In this document: positions 47,241 through 59,368 of the stretch, in pieces
Layout of the letters: every line of letters begins with the position of its first letter
How positions within the stretch are numbered: the stretch's first letter is position 1
NCBI GenBank assembly: GCA_027924585.1
Contig: BSBM01000386.1
Span: 2,862,001-2,926,000 of the forward strand
From: Larix kaempferi
Lineage: Eukaryota; Streptophyta; Pinopsida; Pinales; Pinaceae
DNA length: 64,000 nt
Direction: 5' to 3'
The notes under the pieces: generated by a model
Database searches by the model: none
Told to the model about the DNA's origin: nothing
The model's input: only the letters and a program-made list of their open reading frames with translations
Made by a program: the position numbers and the translations under genes

Positions 47241-47924
47241 TAGAGTCAATCAATTCTTAATAATTTAGTGTGTCAATGGTATTAGGTGCAATATCACTTA
47301 TTTTTGGGGGTTAAGTTTGATAGTTATTAGTATCACTTATGTCCATGGTTTAAGTGTGACATTTATGAATATCACTTATTGCTTCCACTACTTTTACATT
47401 CAATAATTTTTCTGCAATTCAACTTCCATGTTTGCACCATCCAATATATTCTCATGAGAACAAATGCCAATAACTTTTGAATTGTTTGTTAGGATTTCTT
47501 GACAATATGAAGCTTATAAGTTTGTCTCCTACCTATTTTACTTATCACTTGACAATTGGCTCAAAATTAATCTCACTTACTTTGTATGAAATGATGTCAA
47601 GGTTGGGGTTTTTGACAGCTTCACTACATGGGACACTATCCATTATTTGTTCATTCGACACTAATTTTATTAGTTTCTTTCTCACTTATGTTAACAAGTA
47701 AATGCTTTCCATCAAAATGATGTTTATCTATTGTGTCTTCAATTCTTTACTTTGTTTCTTCAATTTTATCAGTGGCATGAGGGGTATAATTTCCCTCAAG
47801 TAATGAGAATTACTTAGTTGGACTTTAACTCAACACATGACTCAAGCCTCTTAGGCTTATCACTAGCAATTTCCATTTAGATGAAGTTCCACTAGTATGT
47901 GTAGGAACAATATTATTTAAGACA
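47241..47924. other. Inner CACTA sequence, no gene recognised
   Basis: AT-rich sequence without a supportable gene. From about 47820 some words (tttaactcaacac) may be further, strongly decayed 18S rRNA sequence. Confidence 0.35.
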
Positions 47925-48338
47925 TAGTCAAGTTGGTTAATTCCAATAATGAAGGAGACTATCTTGCTAACTAGCTACGTGAAGGTCCCCCTTCATGGAT
48001 AACTTCTTAGAGGGACTATGGCCATTTATTCCATGGAAGTTTGAGACAATAACAAGTCTGTGATACCTTAGATGTCATGGGTTGCACATGTGATACACTG
48101 ATGCAGCCAATGGGTTTTTCTCCCTTGTTTGAGAGGATTGGGAAATCTTCTTAGACCATTGGAATTATTGGTATTCAAAAAGGAATTCCTAGTAAGCATG
48201 TGTCATCAACTCATGTTGACTATGTCCCTACCCTTTGTACACACCTCTCATTGCTCCTACTAATTGAATGATCTGGTGAAATGTTTGGATCATGTCAACA
48301 AAGGTGGCTCACATCCTTCAACGTCATGAGAAGTTTAA

Positions 48339-48369
<31 letters not shown>

Positions 48370-48410
48370 ATAACAAGGTTACCGTAGGTGAATCTATAGT
48401 AGGATCATTA
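47925..48410 (+). pseudogene. 18S rRNA 3'-terminal fragment, decayed
   Basis: Colinear with the last roughly 480 bases of plant 18S rRNA. Near-exact stretches are cttcttagagggactatggc (near 48004), agtttgagacaataacaag, gaattcctagtaagc, gaaccttatcatttagagga (48340) and taacaaggttaccgtaggtga (48371). It ends at aggatcatta, the 18S 3' end. Differences are mostly C-to-T and G-to-A, as expected of methylated silent DNA. It is not functional rRNA. Confidence 0.9.
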
Positions 48411-48800
48411 ACAAGCAAGTATCAAACGATACCCCTTTGTGGGATGGGGGATAGTTGCACGACCCATGAGGTCGGTTTTGTTGTGGGCGGTGGTGCCTTG
48501 TCATTCCATCCACACAATGAGGATACCTCAGTCAGTGGGTGTATGAGGTTGGATCCCACTAAGATGTGGGTTAGGAGACGACTACGACCCATGTGAATGG
48601 CTTCATTGATGGAAACGGTGCCTCGTCGTTTCATTTGCATGATGTTGTTTCCTCAATCATGGATCGTGGGAAATTGACTCTCCACTACAAGCTCTCACAA
48701 GCCCCTTTCCTCCACGATGCATAATCGTTGAGGAATGTTCAGTGGATGGGTGAAAACGTTATGCAATGCATTGGATTGGCCACCCTAGTCCTCCCTGTCA
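48411..48800 (+). pseudogene. ITS1 start, decayed, with Pinaceae-type motif
   Basis: The sequence follows the 18S 3' end without a break, where ITS1 should start. It holds a direct repeat of about 170-bp spacing (cacgacccatgaggtcggtt... and cgacccatgtgaatggctt..., each followed by ggtgcctcgtc-like words). At 48778-48790 it has GGCCACCCTAGTC, the conserved core of Pinaceae ITS1 subrepeats. It stops near 48800, before any 5.8S sequence. Confidence 0.75.
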
Positions 48801-48805
48801 CCTCC

Positions 48806-49625
48806 TCAAGAAAGAAACAATAAGAGATAACAAGGCAATGCTTGGGAAGGGAACCAAATCCATCTACTCATAGGATGGACATGTTTTTGTAAATTAGTGA
48901 TAAGGGGAAAGATGTTATCCATTAATTTGGAGCTCCCAAATTGAAGGTCTTGTAGAATATATATATGGAACATACAAGGTGCTATTATGCATCCCACGGT
49001 GGTCCCAATTACTTGACTCAACAACATAGATCTTAGAGATGAAATGGTTAGATATCTAGTATTAAAACATTGCATTAGTTCTAAAGTACTAGAGACTATT
49101 GATGTCATCACTCCATAAGAAATTAATCATGTTAGGACACTACCGTCATCCTTTCCTATCCATGCCTTGATGACGAAGCTGACTAATTTCCCATAAGTAG
49201 ACACAATGCTCCAATTAGTGATCCCACATTCATATGCATTGCAGAATCCCAACACAAGTGCCACTATGTAGGCCACCAATACATAGTACCATTTCATAAG
49301 ATGAAAAATCTATGGGATGAACCCTATGGATATAACAACAAGGGAAACATACATATCTCTGACTAGCTAGGGTATATTGTCTTTCATAAACATCTTATTT
49401 TACTATTGCTCATATTATGGCATTGATGCATCCATTACTTGTTGATTTCCACCACTAGTTACCAAGGGAAGGTCCTTTTGAATCCTCTTCTTCTTCCATC
49501 AACTATACATAGTGGTAAAAGTGATATACAATATTTTGACCCATTGATTTCATTTGAAATCTCTAGTTTGGGTCATGGCAACACAAAACATAGAACAAAG
49601 GAAGCAAGAGGGAAGACCATCATAT
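48806..49625 (-). pseudogene. Yellow Stripe-Like transporter gene fragment, copy 1
   Basis: YSL proteins are oligopeptide-transporter family membrane carriers of metal-nicotianamine complexes. On the minus strand this piece reads [40 protein letters not shown], then (past one stop) YGVMTSIVSSTLELMQCFNT, RYLTISSLRSMLLSQVIGTT and VGCIIAPCMF. These are hallmark YSL segments in the right order. The 49200-49625 part is also closely similar in DNA to 53650-53990. Stops and the missing ends make it a fragment. Confidence 0.85.
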
Positions 49626-50590
49626 CCAATATGAGGATTTAAACCCTATTCCTATTCAAATCATTCTTAATTGTTATAGCTCGATAAAACTGGTGGTTTT
49701 TTCTAATCTACTTGAAATTGAGAGGCGTTTGAATAAAAGGAGTCAACCCAACTTAGTTCAAAGTTTCAATCAAAGATTAAAAACTTTTGGGATAAATTGG
49801 AGGTATTTTACTAGATAATTGTCCTAATTAAAATATATCAAAGTTTTAGTTGGAGACTAAAACATTTTGGGGAAAATTAAAAATATTTTACTAAATAGTT
49901 GGTTTGCTAGTTTAGGTGAGAATAACACTATATAAGTAGCGCTAGTTGCACTTGCCTCCTTCAATAATTTATGTGCATTCGGACCTTTTTCCCATGGAAT
50001 ATGAATTTTTTGGTCCGTGATCAATTCCATTGAAATCCATTTGAGGACTCTTTTCATGATTAATTACAAAATAGTGTTATGTAATCCTCACTAGTCTGGG
50101 TTCGAAGCCAATACTAACTAGTTTCCAAGCCCCTTAATGGATAGACTTTGCAAGGTTACACATACATGTTTCCATGCATTCACCTATCAACATTTATGTA
50201 AGTTTGCCTCTGATCAAATGATCGCATCAGTTTATTGACCACATTAACACCCACATACCATATTTCAACTTGCCCGTATTACAGGAAAACAAGGGTTTTG
50301 TTGCTTGCCCGTGTTGGGCAAGGTCAGTGCAAAACTGAGTCGAAAGTTATCTGCCTCCCGGGCAGTCCATTGGGGTCACTCTGTTTCACAGTTTACAGGT
50401 GAAATTGAATGCATGATCAGTTGAAGGTTGATTGATTTCGAAAAGAAATTGGTGAAAACGCTCTGAATCCAGCCATAACTGATTTCGAGAAGAAATTGTT
50501 GAAAATGATCTGAATCTGGCCACTAAAGGCCCTACAGTGGAATTCCTAACCCCAAAAATCTCATTTGGTTGATGGTTTTCCTGTTTTTTT
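49626..50590. other. Inner CACTA sequence, no gene recognised
   Basis: A pair of related words (caaagattaaaaacttttggg and ggagactaaaacattttgggg) suggests a local duplication at 49760-49900. No gene is seen. Confidence 0.35.
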
Positions 50591-50639
50591 TTGTTTAAAG
50601 GAAAAAAACTGTGAAAACCCTACAACATCACTCAAAGAA

Positions 50640-51001
50640 TTTCAATTGGGTGCTCATTTAGATCGAGCGATGGGATTGAGGTTTTTTCTGAAAGATACAT
50701 GAGGTTGGATTGTGAAACCGTCAGGGTGATGCCAAGATTCTCTCCTATCATGGGGGATTGGGGTGTAGGAGGAGGCATTAGGAAGGAAGCAGTGCAGGAA
50801 GCCCTGGATGCCTCATGCAGAAGGGAAGAGGATTGTGGGGGCGACAGGAATCCATGTGACCAGAGGATAATGCTTGCCTTTCTTGCTTCCATGACCACTA
50901 ATTTGGATGGCTCTCCTTGACAGAAATTGGTAGTGGGGTATGCTCTGACCTCCAAGAAGATTAAGAACTTCTTGCAACGAAATCTTGAAGGGATGGCCAG
51001 G
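50640..51001 (+). pseudogene. Inositol 1,3,4-trisphosphate 5/6-kinase-like first exon
   Basis: The plus-strand frame from the ATG at 50699 has one stop (TGA near 50919) and then reads KLVVGYALTSKKIKNFLQ followed by NLEGMAR. This is the characteristic start of plant ITPK proteins of the ITPK2/3 type (VVGYALTSKKI, FLQPKLEGLAR). The exon ends in AG and a donor, gtattt, at 51002. The kinase and ATP-grasp parts are absent. In plants ITPK enzymes phosphorylate inositol phosphates on the way to phytate. Only the N-terminal exon was captured. Confidence 0.72.
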
Positions 51002-52278
51002 TATTTACTGAATCTCATTCGACACCTATTTTTTTAATCTTTGGGAAGAAAAGTAGAGACAATGGACTAGAAATTTCAAAATATTTTTGTTATTTTTTCC
51101 CAATTGAAAGTCGGTGTATTGATTTTAATATTTGTAGCATCCAACAAGAAAAATTAGGACATCATTTAATGTTGGGTGTGATAATTTTGGAATAAGATTA
51201 ATGGGCATCATTGAATAAGGAACTCCATTTGTTTATTTTCTAGATGCCAATCCAAGCTTCTATACATGATTGGATGAATGAATTCTTTTTTATCATCTCT
51301 CTAATTAGATAGAGCTAGCTATAATAGTTTGTTAACTTTACTATTGGCTTCACTTTGGCATAAACCATTAAGGATGATGCGTTATGTCTATCCCGCCGTA
51401 GCTAACTAGGTTTGTTACCAAGCCCTACCTGGGGTATTAAACCAGTCATTATACCGATAGCCACCAATAGCTAAATATCGATATACATGCTCAGACCAAT
51501 TCTCAGAACTGCTCTAATAACTGCTCATTTGGGAATATTCCAGAGGAAAATGCACCTAGAATCAAATATTTCAAGTTGGATTCCATGGGAAATTCAGAGT
51601 AATACATAATCTACAGGGAATCTTAGTAATCAATCCACTTTCATTGGTACTCAAGCCTAAAATTTGGTAATCAACCCACTATTGTTGGTACCAAGTTGTA
51701 CCAAGTGTATTATACCACTGTTATGATCCAATTGTATCATACAATTGTGTCCATTCGTCTGAGATAATTGGACATGTAACCCTCATCATTTCTTCCACAT
51801 CTAGCTAGACATCTGCAATATGGCTCCAAATGTAAGGAATGTGGCTGACTTGTCGCTTGCATGAGACAAATGACTCAAAATTATGCAGTCTAAAAACACA
51901 CATTTCAAACTTTAATGTGTGACGTTAGAAACTTTATAAAGATATTAACCTTACAAATTGTGTTCTTCCAACATGCCTTCAAATTCACATCCCTTACGAC
52001 AATTGTACTCAATAAATAGAAGATCCACCAAAAGAGAGAGCATAAGGAAATTGTGATCCCAATTGTATGCTTATGCTATCCTCAAGCCTCAAGTCACACC
52101 CTTATTAACATTTACATGTATATCCTTTGTTGTATTTTGTCTTCATCAATCAAAATTATTGGTATTGCTCCTCTTTAGAAGGATTCAAGATATCCAATCA
52201 TAATGAACACCTTTAAAATCCCCAAACCAATAACCATGTTTTCTATATTTCTTAATATAAGGACCATGGTGATGTATC
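51002..52278. other. Inner CACTA sequence, possibly ITPK intron and unrelated DNA
   Basis: No gene-like frame. The first part follows a splice donor and may be intron sequence of the ITPK-like gene. Nothing else is recognised. Confidence 0.35.
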
Positions 52279-52466
52279 AGAAATATAATTTATTTTAGTT
52301 TTATTGTTTCTTTGCTCTTCATAAATTAATGAAAATACATGTGAGTAAGATGTCTCCACAATTTTGTAAATAGAAATATAATTTATTTTAGTTTTATGTG
52401 TTTCTTTGCTTTTCATAAATTAATGAAAATACATGTGAGTGAGATGTCTCCACAATTTTGCAAATA
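52279..52466. repeat. 92-bp tandem duplication
   Basis: Two copies of a unit containing aaatataatttattttagtt and aatacatgtgagtgagatgt, about 95 percent identical by eye, lie directly head to tail. Confidence 0.85.
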
Positions 52467-52778
52467 GATAAGGATATCATCAATAATATGGAAACTTACC
52501 TTCCTTGTTTCACCTCAAATAAATATAATTATAAGTAATTGAAATTGTTACACCTAATTGAATGGTCTGTTTCATCTCCTTAACCATGGGAGAAATAATT
52601 GAGACACCCTCCTATTCATAATACAAACATGGCACTATTAGTATGGCGGTGTATCTAGCATAAGCTTGGAGCCTTCCCATCGCAATTATAGTTATGTTGT
52701 GGTATGAGAGTCGTAACTATAGCGCGCTACTCACCAAGCACTCTCATCCCTTGGATCCAAAGCGATGGTGGAGATCGA

Positions 52779-53270
52779 TTAGGGAATGAATTTAGCTCTT
52801 ATACAAAAAAAATAAAACGATTTGGCATTTTCATTGTGGGAAAGAGGCAAGGCTAGGGTTACGCCCAGTTCTCCAGCAGCAACCCTGTAGCCGCACCCAT
52901 CTATTGTATTCGGCACACTGGATGACATACACATATGTTTAATAATCCATACAATTCCATTTTGGAAGAAGCCAAGGTCGTGGGTGTGCCCAGCACTCCA
53001 ACATACCTGTAGCCATATCCATTGGCGTTCTCTTTGCATGCTTGGGCGGCCAAACAAATTGCATTTTTCTTGTATACTGATACAACAGTGATATATACAT
53101 TTCTATGGGTTCACCAAATCGATTTGTGGAAGGAAGAGAGGCACCATTACTGTTTTGGGCTCGACCTTCATTGTTCTCTTTTGGGTTCGAGAGGGCTTCA
53201 TTCAAAAACATTTATTTGGTAGGAGCGTAGCAACGCTGTGGACAAGGAAAAAATCTCCACAATTCAACGA
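52779..53270 (-). pseudogene. Unrecognised coding remnant with internal duplication
   Basis: On the minus strand two pieces look like diverged copies of one another: NGYGYRYVGVLGTPTTLASSKMEL and RVAAGELGVTLALPLSHN. They are preceded by YQYTRKMQFVWPPKHAKRTP. I cannot name the family. The piece lies just downstream of the YSL C-terminal exon and could be its flank. Confidence 0.35.
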
Positions 53271-53439
53271 AGCAGAGGTAATGCTTGTTTACCTTGAGAT
53301 ATCAGTTGAAAGCTTATTTATTTATTAACGCCTATTCTTCACAGAAGTTGTGGGCTTAGTGGGATTCATTCATTATAATAATTCATGTTAATTAAATGTC
53401 CAAAGAAAGATTTTTTTTTTATTAATTTCCAATTACACA

Positions 53440-54240
53440 TCACCATACATTGGAGTTCTGGATGCCGAAGCTCCAGGGTCTGCACATATCAGACCAGAAG
53501 CCACCGCAGGAACCATTACATCGGCATTTTTGCGGTTGATCTTCTGCCAAACGAATACAATGGCCGTCCCCACGCACATATCGATGGAAAATTAACCTCC
53601 AAGGTAGAAAGGTATAGCCATGACCATCGGCTAGCTGCCCATAACTTGAGGCCATGTTCCAATCTGTGAGCCCACATCCATATGCGTTGCAGAACCCCAA
53701 CACGGGTGCCACAATGTAGGCCACCAAAACAAAGTACCATTTCACAGGATGGAAAATCTGTGGGATGACCCCTATGGATATAGCCGCAAGGGCCATATAC
53801 CCAGATCCGGCCACCCATAAGGGCATACTGTCCTTCATAAACATATCGTTCCGACGCTACTCACCATAGGGTATTGCTGCATCCACTGGTTGGTCATTTC
53901 CACCACTGGTTACAACTGGAAGCTCTCTTTGAGTCCTCTTGTTCTTCCATTGATTATATATAGTGGTCACATTGATGTACATGATTTTGACGAAATTGTA
54001 TAATCCATCACCCAATATGAAAGCAATAGACACAAAGACCTTGTAACCTTAGAGGCCCTGCATACTTGAGTCTAGGGCAGTGTACCAGTCTCCTTGGTGA
54101 TTATGTATGAGAGGCCACATGAGACCCCAAGAGATGACTGCTCCAAATAATATGGACAAGTTCACCAAGTGCGGACAGATATACCAGCTCCTACATATGT
54201 CATGCTGAAGTCGAAGTAAAATCTGCCATACACTTGTATT
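53440..54240 (-). pseudogene. Yellow Stripe-Like transporter gene fragment, copy 2 (includes C-terminus)
   Basis: On the minus strand: [90 protein letters not shown] and SSYGQL. A jump to the C-terminal exon follows: [29 protein letters not shown] and [13 protein letters not shown]. Order and spacing match YSL carriers, with the segment holding MMSIVSTASDLMQ deleted. Frameshifts and stops are few but real. It shares more than one exon with copy 1 at 48806-49625. Confidence 0.88.
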
Positions 54241-55230
54241 TATGTTAAGTTTTCATCTCCTACCTCTGGAAACAGGGAGCAGAAAAATAAAAACTCTAAA
54301 AACTTTTGAGAATTGAAGATACAACATATGTGATGCTGAAAAAAGAAGACAAAAATAGCAGCTTCCATTGCTTATTAAATTGACCAACAAAACAAAATAA
54401 ACCTTTCAATGTAGATATACATTAAAAAACACAGATAAACCAAATACATACTTTTAATCTCGAGCTTTTAATCCAAAAGTGGGAAATTCGGTTGGCTCTC
54501 TTTTGGCATACTCGTGAATGCATTCTCTATTGACAGTTCTTGGATAAGGCAACGAATTAATGATAATAACCTTTATGATTGTGCAACTTGTGAACTATTC
54601 CACATATGCAGCAAGAAACAATTTAACATTAATTATATATCCAAGTGTGTTGAGAACCGCATGACGCGTAGTGCATAGCTTATACTTAGCTGTGGTCTTC
54701 TCTTGGTACTTGTAATTTACCTCGGACGTTGGTCTCGGTGGTGACTATGAATGAGGATTGGACGTTAACGTTGGCTTAGGTGAAGACTTTGGGTTGAAAC
54801 CCAAAAACATGTTTTTGCCAAACTTTACAAAAAGGACAAAGACAAGACACGTTTCGAAAGGTTGGATAAAGGCATAACACATATAAAGGTTAATAAAACC
54901 TCTATAGAATTAGACTTTAGACTTTTGAGTACACAAAGACGACACACGTTTCCAAAGGTGGGATAAAGGCAAAACACATATAAAGATTTCAAAGGTTTTA
55001 TTTTCAAATAGGAATAGTATTAGACTTTATAGTATTAGACTTTTGGGTATACATAGGGCATGGCTTTAGATATGAATCCAATATTTTAAATGAAAGTCTT
55101 AAAATAAATAAACATTTTTTTATTGCTATGGTGTATTTCTTGTGGTTGCTTTAAATATGAGTATGATTAGTAGTACCTTCTATATCTTGAGAATGGGAAA
55201 GGATTACTAATTTAACAAAACACTATGTAC
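54241..55230. other. Inner CACTA sequence with a tandem duplication
   Basis: A roughly 110-bp unit (acaaagacaagacacgtttc, ggataaaggcataacacata) is duplicated at 54827-55050. No gene is seen. Confidence 0.45.
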
Positions 55231-55399
55231 CAATTACATGTCGCCTTTGTGTGTATTAGGGTATTTACTTGAGGACTATTCCCCCTTCTTTAGGTTCTAT
55301 ATTTGCCCACGTTCACCTCATCTTATCATAAATATTATACTTATCATTAATCTTGTTGTCAAAGTATATGTGACTTACCATAAATCTTGTTGTCAAAGT

Positions 55400-55672
55400 T
55401 TTCTAACAATTGTGCTCCATGGAATACCATATTTGGCAAAGATCATGCTGTCAGCAATGACTTTTCTAAACGGTTGAATGATGTATTGGCATTCTAATGG
55501 GAAAGCAGTTGTGGTTAGGATATATACACTTCTTTCAGCAACATGCAATGTTTCAGAGATGCAAGTCATTGAAACTATAGGTGCATTGAAGGTCAACCTC
55601 CTACTACGAAACCATATTGGTATTCAAATTGATCCACGAACAGTTAAGAAAATGAAGTATCCACAGCCCTAA
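55400..55672 (+). pseudogene. Unrecognised exon-like fragment
   Basis: Open on the plus strand after a stop at 55475-55477: SNGKAVVVRIYTLLSATCN, SEMQVIETIGALKVNLLLRN. The alternating helical pattern is weakly like an armadillo repeat. That would suit a U-box gene such as the exon at 57035, but this is only a suggestion. Confidence 0.3.
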
Positions 55673-57034
55673 TTAGACTGCTCTAGGTTACATTTTAAGT
55701 GCCCAGAATTCCATATTCCTCATGCTGATAGGGGACAGAGCTGCCACTACAATAAAATGTGAGACATTTATCATGCAAAGACTACTGAATATGATTGTTC
55801 GGAGACCCATAATTCATGTATCCTTCATACTACTTAGAAATACCCCCAAAGCACCAAGATTTGCAAGCTCACCTTTGTCCATGGCTATATCATGCCCATG
55901 ACTATAGTTCATGGTTGCATGAAGTCCTAAAATTGCCTAAGACCGGACTCTCTTATGCCCAGGTTTTCTTTACTCCATATATCAATGTGTTGTTGAGCCC
56001 TGCCATTGGAATGTTTAGGGTATTATTTCCCCAGTCAACTTCAATGCTGAAGGTCTATAGTATTTGTTGTTTCTATATGGATTTACGAAATTAGTAATCT
56101 TCTATTAAAGGTTACATGTTTGTACTATCTTTCCATATTGCTGATGTTATGATATTTGAGGCATTACAAAAGAGTATTGATAAAAAAATATTGTGTTTCA
56201 TAAATTGTGAATTATACATGCTCTTATTGTTGGTGACAGACTTTTGACAAAATTAAAATGTAATAGAGCTCTTTTTATATCTTTTGGTGAATTGATTTGT
56301 AGTTGGTTGATTGAACCTCGCCTGAGTGAATTGATTTGTAGTTGGATGATTGTTTTCTAAATATGGTATAAACATGAGTTTGGTATAAACAACCATAGTT
56401 ACGTGTAGGCACTTGGCACGTATTGGCACCCAGCCCCCACTTGGGTTCAAATCTCACTTTTTGACATGCTTGCACTCTATGAGTTGATTCTTGAGATTAT
56501 ATGTGATCTATTCTTGAGAAAGTAGTTGTATTGGCCTTGTGCCTTGAAAATATACCTTATCTTTGGTACCATCCTCAGAATGAAGGGAAGTGGATTTGTG
56601 TGGATGTGGTGATGCAGAAAAAAGAAAGAAAGAAAGAGTAGAGTTATATGTAATTATTTTTAAGATCATTTGCATTTTTTATTTAACTTTCCATTTAACT
56701 TTTAAGCTTACAATGATTTGACTATTTTCCATTTCAACTTACAGTATCTTAAGTTTCAACATTCAAAATACTCATAAAAATTTAAAACTATGATGTTGAT
56801 ATTTGTGATTCTTTGTCATAGCTTTTAGTGAATGGTGTTTACTTTTCTTATAAAGCTTTGTTAGTGCTCTTTTAATTTTGGGAAATTCTGTTCAAATCAT
56901 ATGATGTCTTATTTTTCATGTTGGGAAAAAATTATGTATTGGTAGTAGATCCTTTTCACATTGAAGTTTATGTAATGACAAGTACTTTTCCATAAGTTTT
57001 TTTGTATCATATTTGATTTTTTCTGTTTTTTCAG

Positions 57035-57151
57035 GCCATTACAGGGGACTCAGTTTTGATAAGATTTGAGAAGGCCAAGCATGCTTTGGATCATTTTTTG
57101 AGACGTGTTGAATGCTTAGTGCTACAAATATTGTGGAAGCAGGTGGGTAGC
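57035..57151 (+). pseudogene. U-box (PUB) protein-like exon
   Basis: The acceptor ttttttcag is followed by 117 bases in phase 0 (AITGDSVLIRFEKAKHALDH, FLRRVECLVLQILWKQ) and a donor, gtgggt. The pattern GDS-x4-FEKA-x3-L-x3-LRRVE is that of the N-terminal helical region of plant U-box E3 ligases. Only this exon is recognisable. U-box proteins attach ubiquitin to target proteins; this piece lacks the U-box itself. Confidence 0.55.
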
Positions 57152-57619
57152 TGGGAAATCACTATCTTTTTTGGAGTTTTTGTTCTTAACTTTATACATT
57201 CATCTAGGAAATTTGTCAATGTGCATTGAATATTCAATACAATGGAGAAGTGATGTAATTTTTATCTTTTTTATATATGCGTACGAGGACATGGGCATCT
57301 ATTATATTTAAATAAAAAATGTATATTTCAGCTGTGTTCAACTTGAAACCATCCAACATAATTGAGCCAAGGGGATCTGATTTTAGTTTAATGGATTGTT
57401 TTGGAACTATTAAAGTAGAGGCCTAGAGGCATGACCTAATAACTGAAATGGCTAATGTAGTTGTGTTCTACTTGTAGTTATCCAAATAAGTATTCATGTG
57501 TAGAGGACCTGGTTTGAGTTGGCTAACCCAGTTTGAAACTCGTCAAAAGCTTGGCGAAGAGTCTAGTTATAAAACTATCTTTTGTAGAGTAGTGGACTAA
57601 AGGTAAAAACAAAAGTTGG

Positions 57620-57800
57620 CGGTGTTGTTAACCTGGAATCCTCCGTTGGAATTGTTATGACTTGCACACAAGATTGTTGATCAAGTCAAATATGATACAC
57701 CATCATCTTGGGAATCGAGTAGGTGTTGTTAAACTGGAATCCTTTGTTGGAACTATTATGACTTACACACAATTTTGTTGATCAAGTCAAAGATGATACC
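57620..57800. repeat. Tandem duplication of about 110 bp
   Basis: Two copies share aacctggaatcctccgttgg-like and gttgatcaagtcaaa(t/g)atgat words at 57630-57690 and 57732-57796, about 90 percent identical by eye. Confidence 0.75.
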
Positions 57801-58440
57801 CAAAGATCTAGGAGCAAGTGCCATCACCCTCGATAGTGTAATAATGCTCTAGATATAAAAAGAACCCAAAAAAACAATACTCTGGATACATCACTCTCAA
57901 TATAAAATACATGTACAGAAAACACTTGTGCCTCGAGGCTCTACTCTTGGCTTTACCACTGGCTCCTAACACTATATTGACTTTGAAACAAGACTAACCA
58001 GTCTAACAAAGATTTAAAGCATATTGTCAATTACTCCATTCTCAATCATATTGGGGTTATTGTTTCAGAACATGATGATTTTGCACAGTTGTGTTTTTCT
58101 ATGGCAATGAATTAGGTATTGAATCAGATTACTGGAATTTGTATATACCTTATTTGGACCAAGTACATTTTTTGTTTGGAACTTTTTCTGAATTTGCAAG
58201 GAAATATCTGGATTTGATAGGATTAATAAATCTCACTTGGGATTCTCTTATATAAGCTTATATAGGATTTTAAGTATACTCATAGGGAGCAGATATCAAG
58301 ACAAAAAACACTGTCACGTTATCGGAAAGGGATTTTAACTTGGCATAATTATATATGTAGATATCCATGTGCCTTAGCCCCTTGCTACCATGACTGTAAA
58401 AATAGTTTATTTCTTTTTACATTGTTTATATACATCATTG

Positions 58441-58990
58441 TGGAAGGAATCATCCAAGCATTGGTTGAATGGAAGTCATTTCCTCATGAAAAATGGGCTC
58501 CCGATTTAAAGATGCTTGTAATTCAAGCTTGTCGCACTGCTAATGCACTGCTTCGCTTTTGTGGTGTCATCATTCTTACTTTTGGAAGATGGGCATAAAA
58601 AAGTCCTTTCTGATTCGCTTTTGTCTGGTAACTCTGATGGGAAACAATGGTCAAAGTGTGGGGATGTATGCCAGGGCCAACAAGTGGATACTGTGATCAG
58701 GAACTTTCATATATCCATAAGCATCATGTTATACGATCCCGTCTTTGAGATATTTTAGGTTGGATTGCCATACATTGTGAAGCAAATCTTGATTCAACTA
58801 TATCTGCGAAGAAAGAATCACTCTTAAGGTTTATTTCATTTGCTTGGTATTTTGCTTTTGATAATGATGAGATGTATGACCTCTTGTTGGTCTTGTCAGA
58901 TGGGAGTTCATTGTTTGCACACTTGGTTATTTTAGCAGTTAGATGCTCATCTTTATTTCCCTCTAGCTATATTTTCTAAATTATATGTTA
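58441..58990 (+). pseudogene. Unrecognised multi-exon host gene fragment
   Basis: With a few frame changes the plus strand gives a long protein-like text: VEWKSFPHEKWAPDLKMLVI, QACRTANALLRL, SGTFIYP, then (near 58760) VGLPYIVKQILIQ or GWIAIHCEANLDSTISAKKE, SLLRFISFAW and LLLVLSDGSSLFAHLVILAV. The helical character suggests a repeat protein of the HEAT/ARM kind. I cannot name it. Codon-like conservation across the shifts argues for a real gene source. Confidence 0.4.
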
Positions 58991-59368
58991 CCCTAAACCA
59001 TGACTCCACAAGGTCACGATTTTAACTAGATATTTCTGATCGTGAGGGCCGATGGATTCTGAGGTCTTCTCTTGTTGGAATAATATAAATGATTACCTAA
59101 TATAGGTCTTAGCATTTTATTGTATTAATATTGTTACAAGTGTTTAGTTCCCAATTAAATGGTTTCTACAGGCTTTCCAGCTAATGAATGTGTTTATGGG
59201 TTTGAGCTGCATTTTGTGCATTGAAAACATATCTTTATAAATATGATAATGAACTATTCCGTGTGATTCTACTCTATATTAGAACTGATAAATGGATGAA
59301 TATATATATATAACTCTAGAATAGAGAGTATTTAGATAGAAAAATAATATATTCCTAATAATATTTAT

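Noticed and set aside
48806-54240. A functional YSL transporter gene
   Set aside because: Exons are missing, duplicated and interrupted by stops and shifts. Both pieces are fragments within the CACTA.
56380-56470. A second possible SINE head (gggttcaaatctcac)
   Set aside because: Only one weak box is present. The surrounding ORFs of 65-66 residues look like chance.
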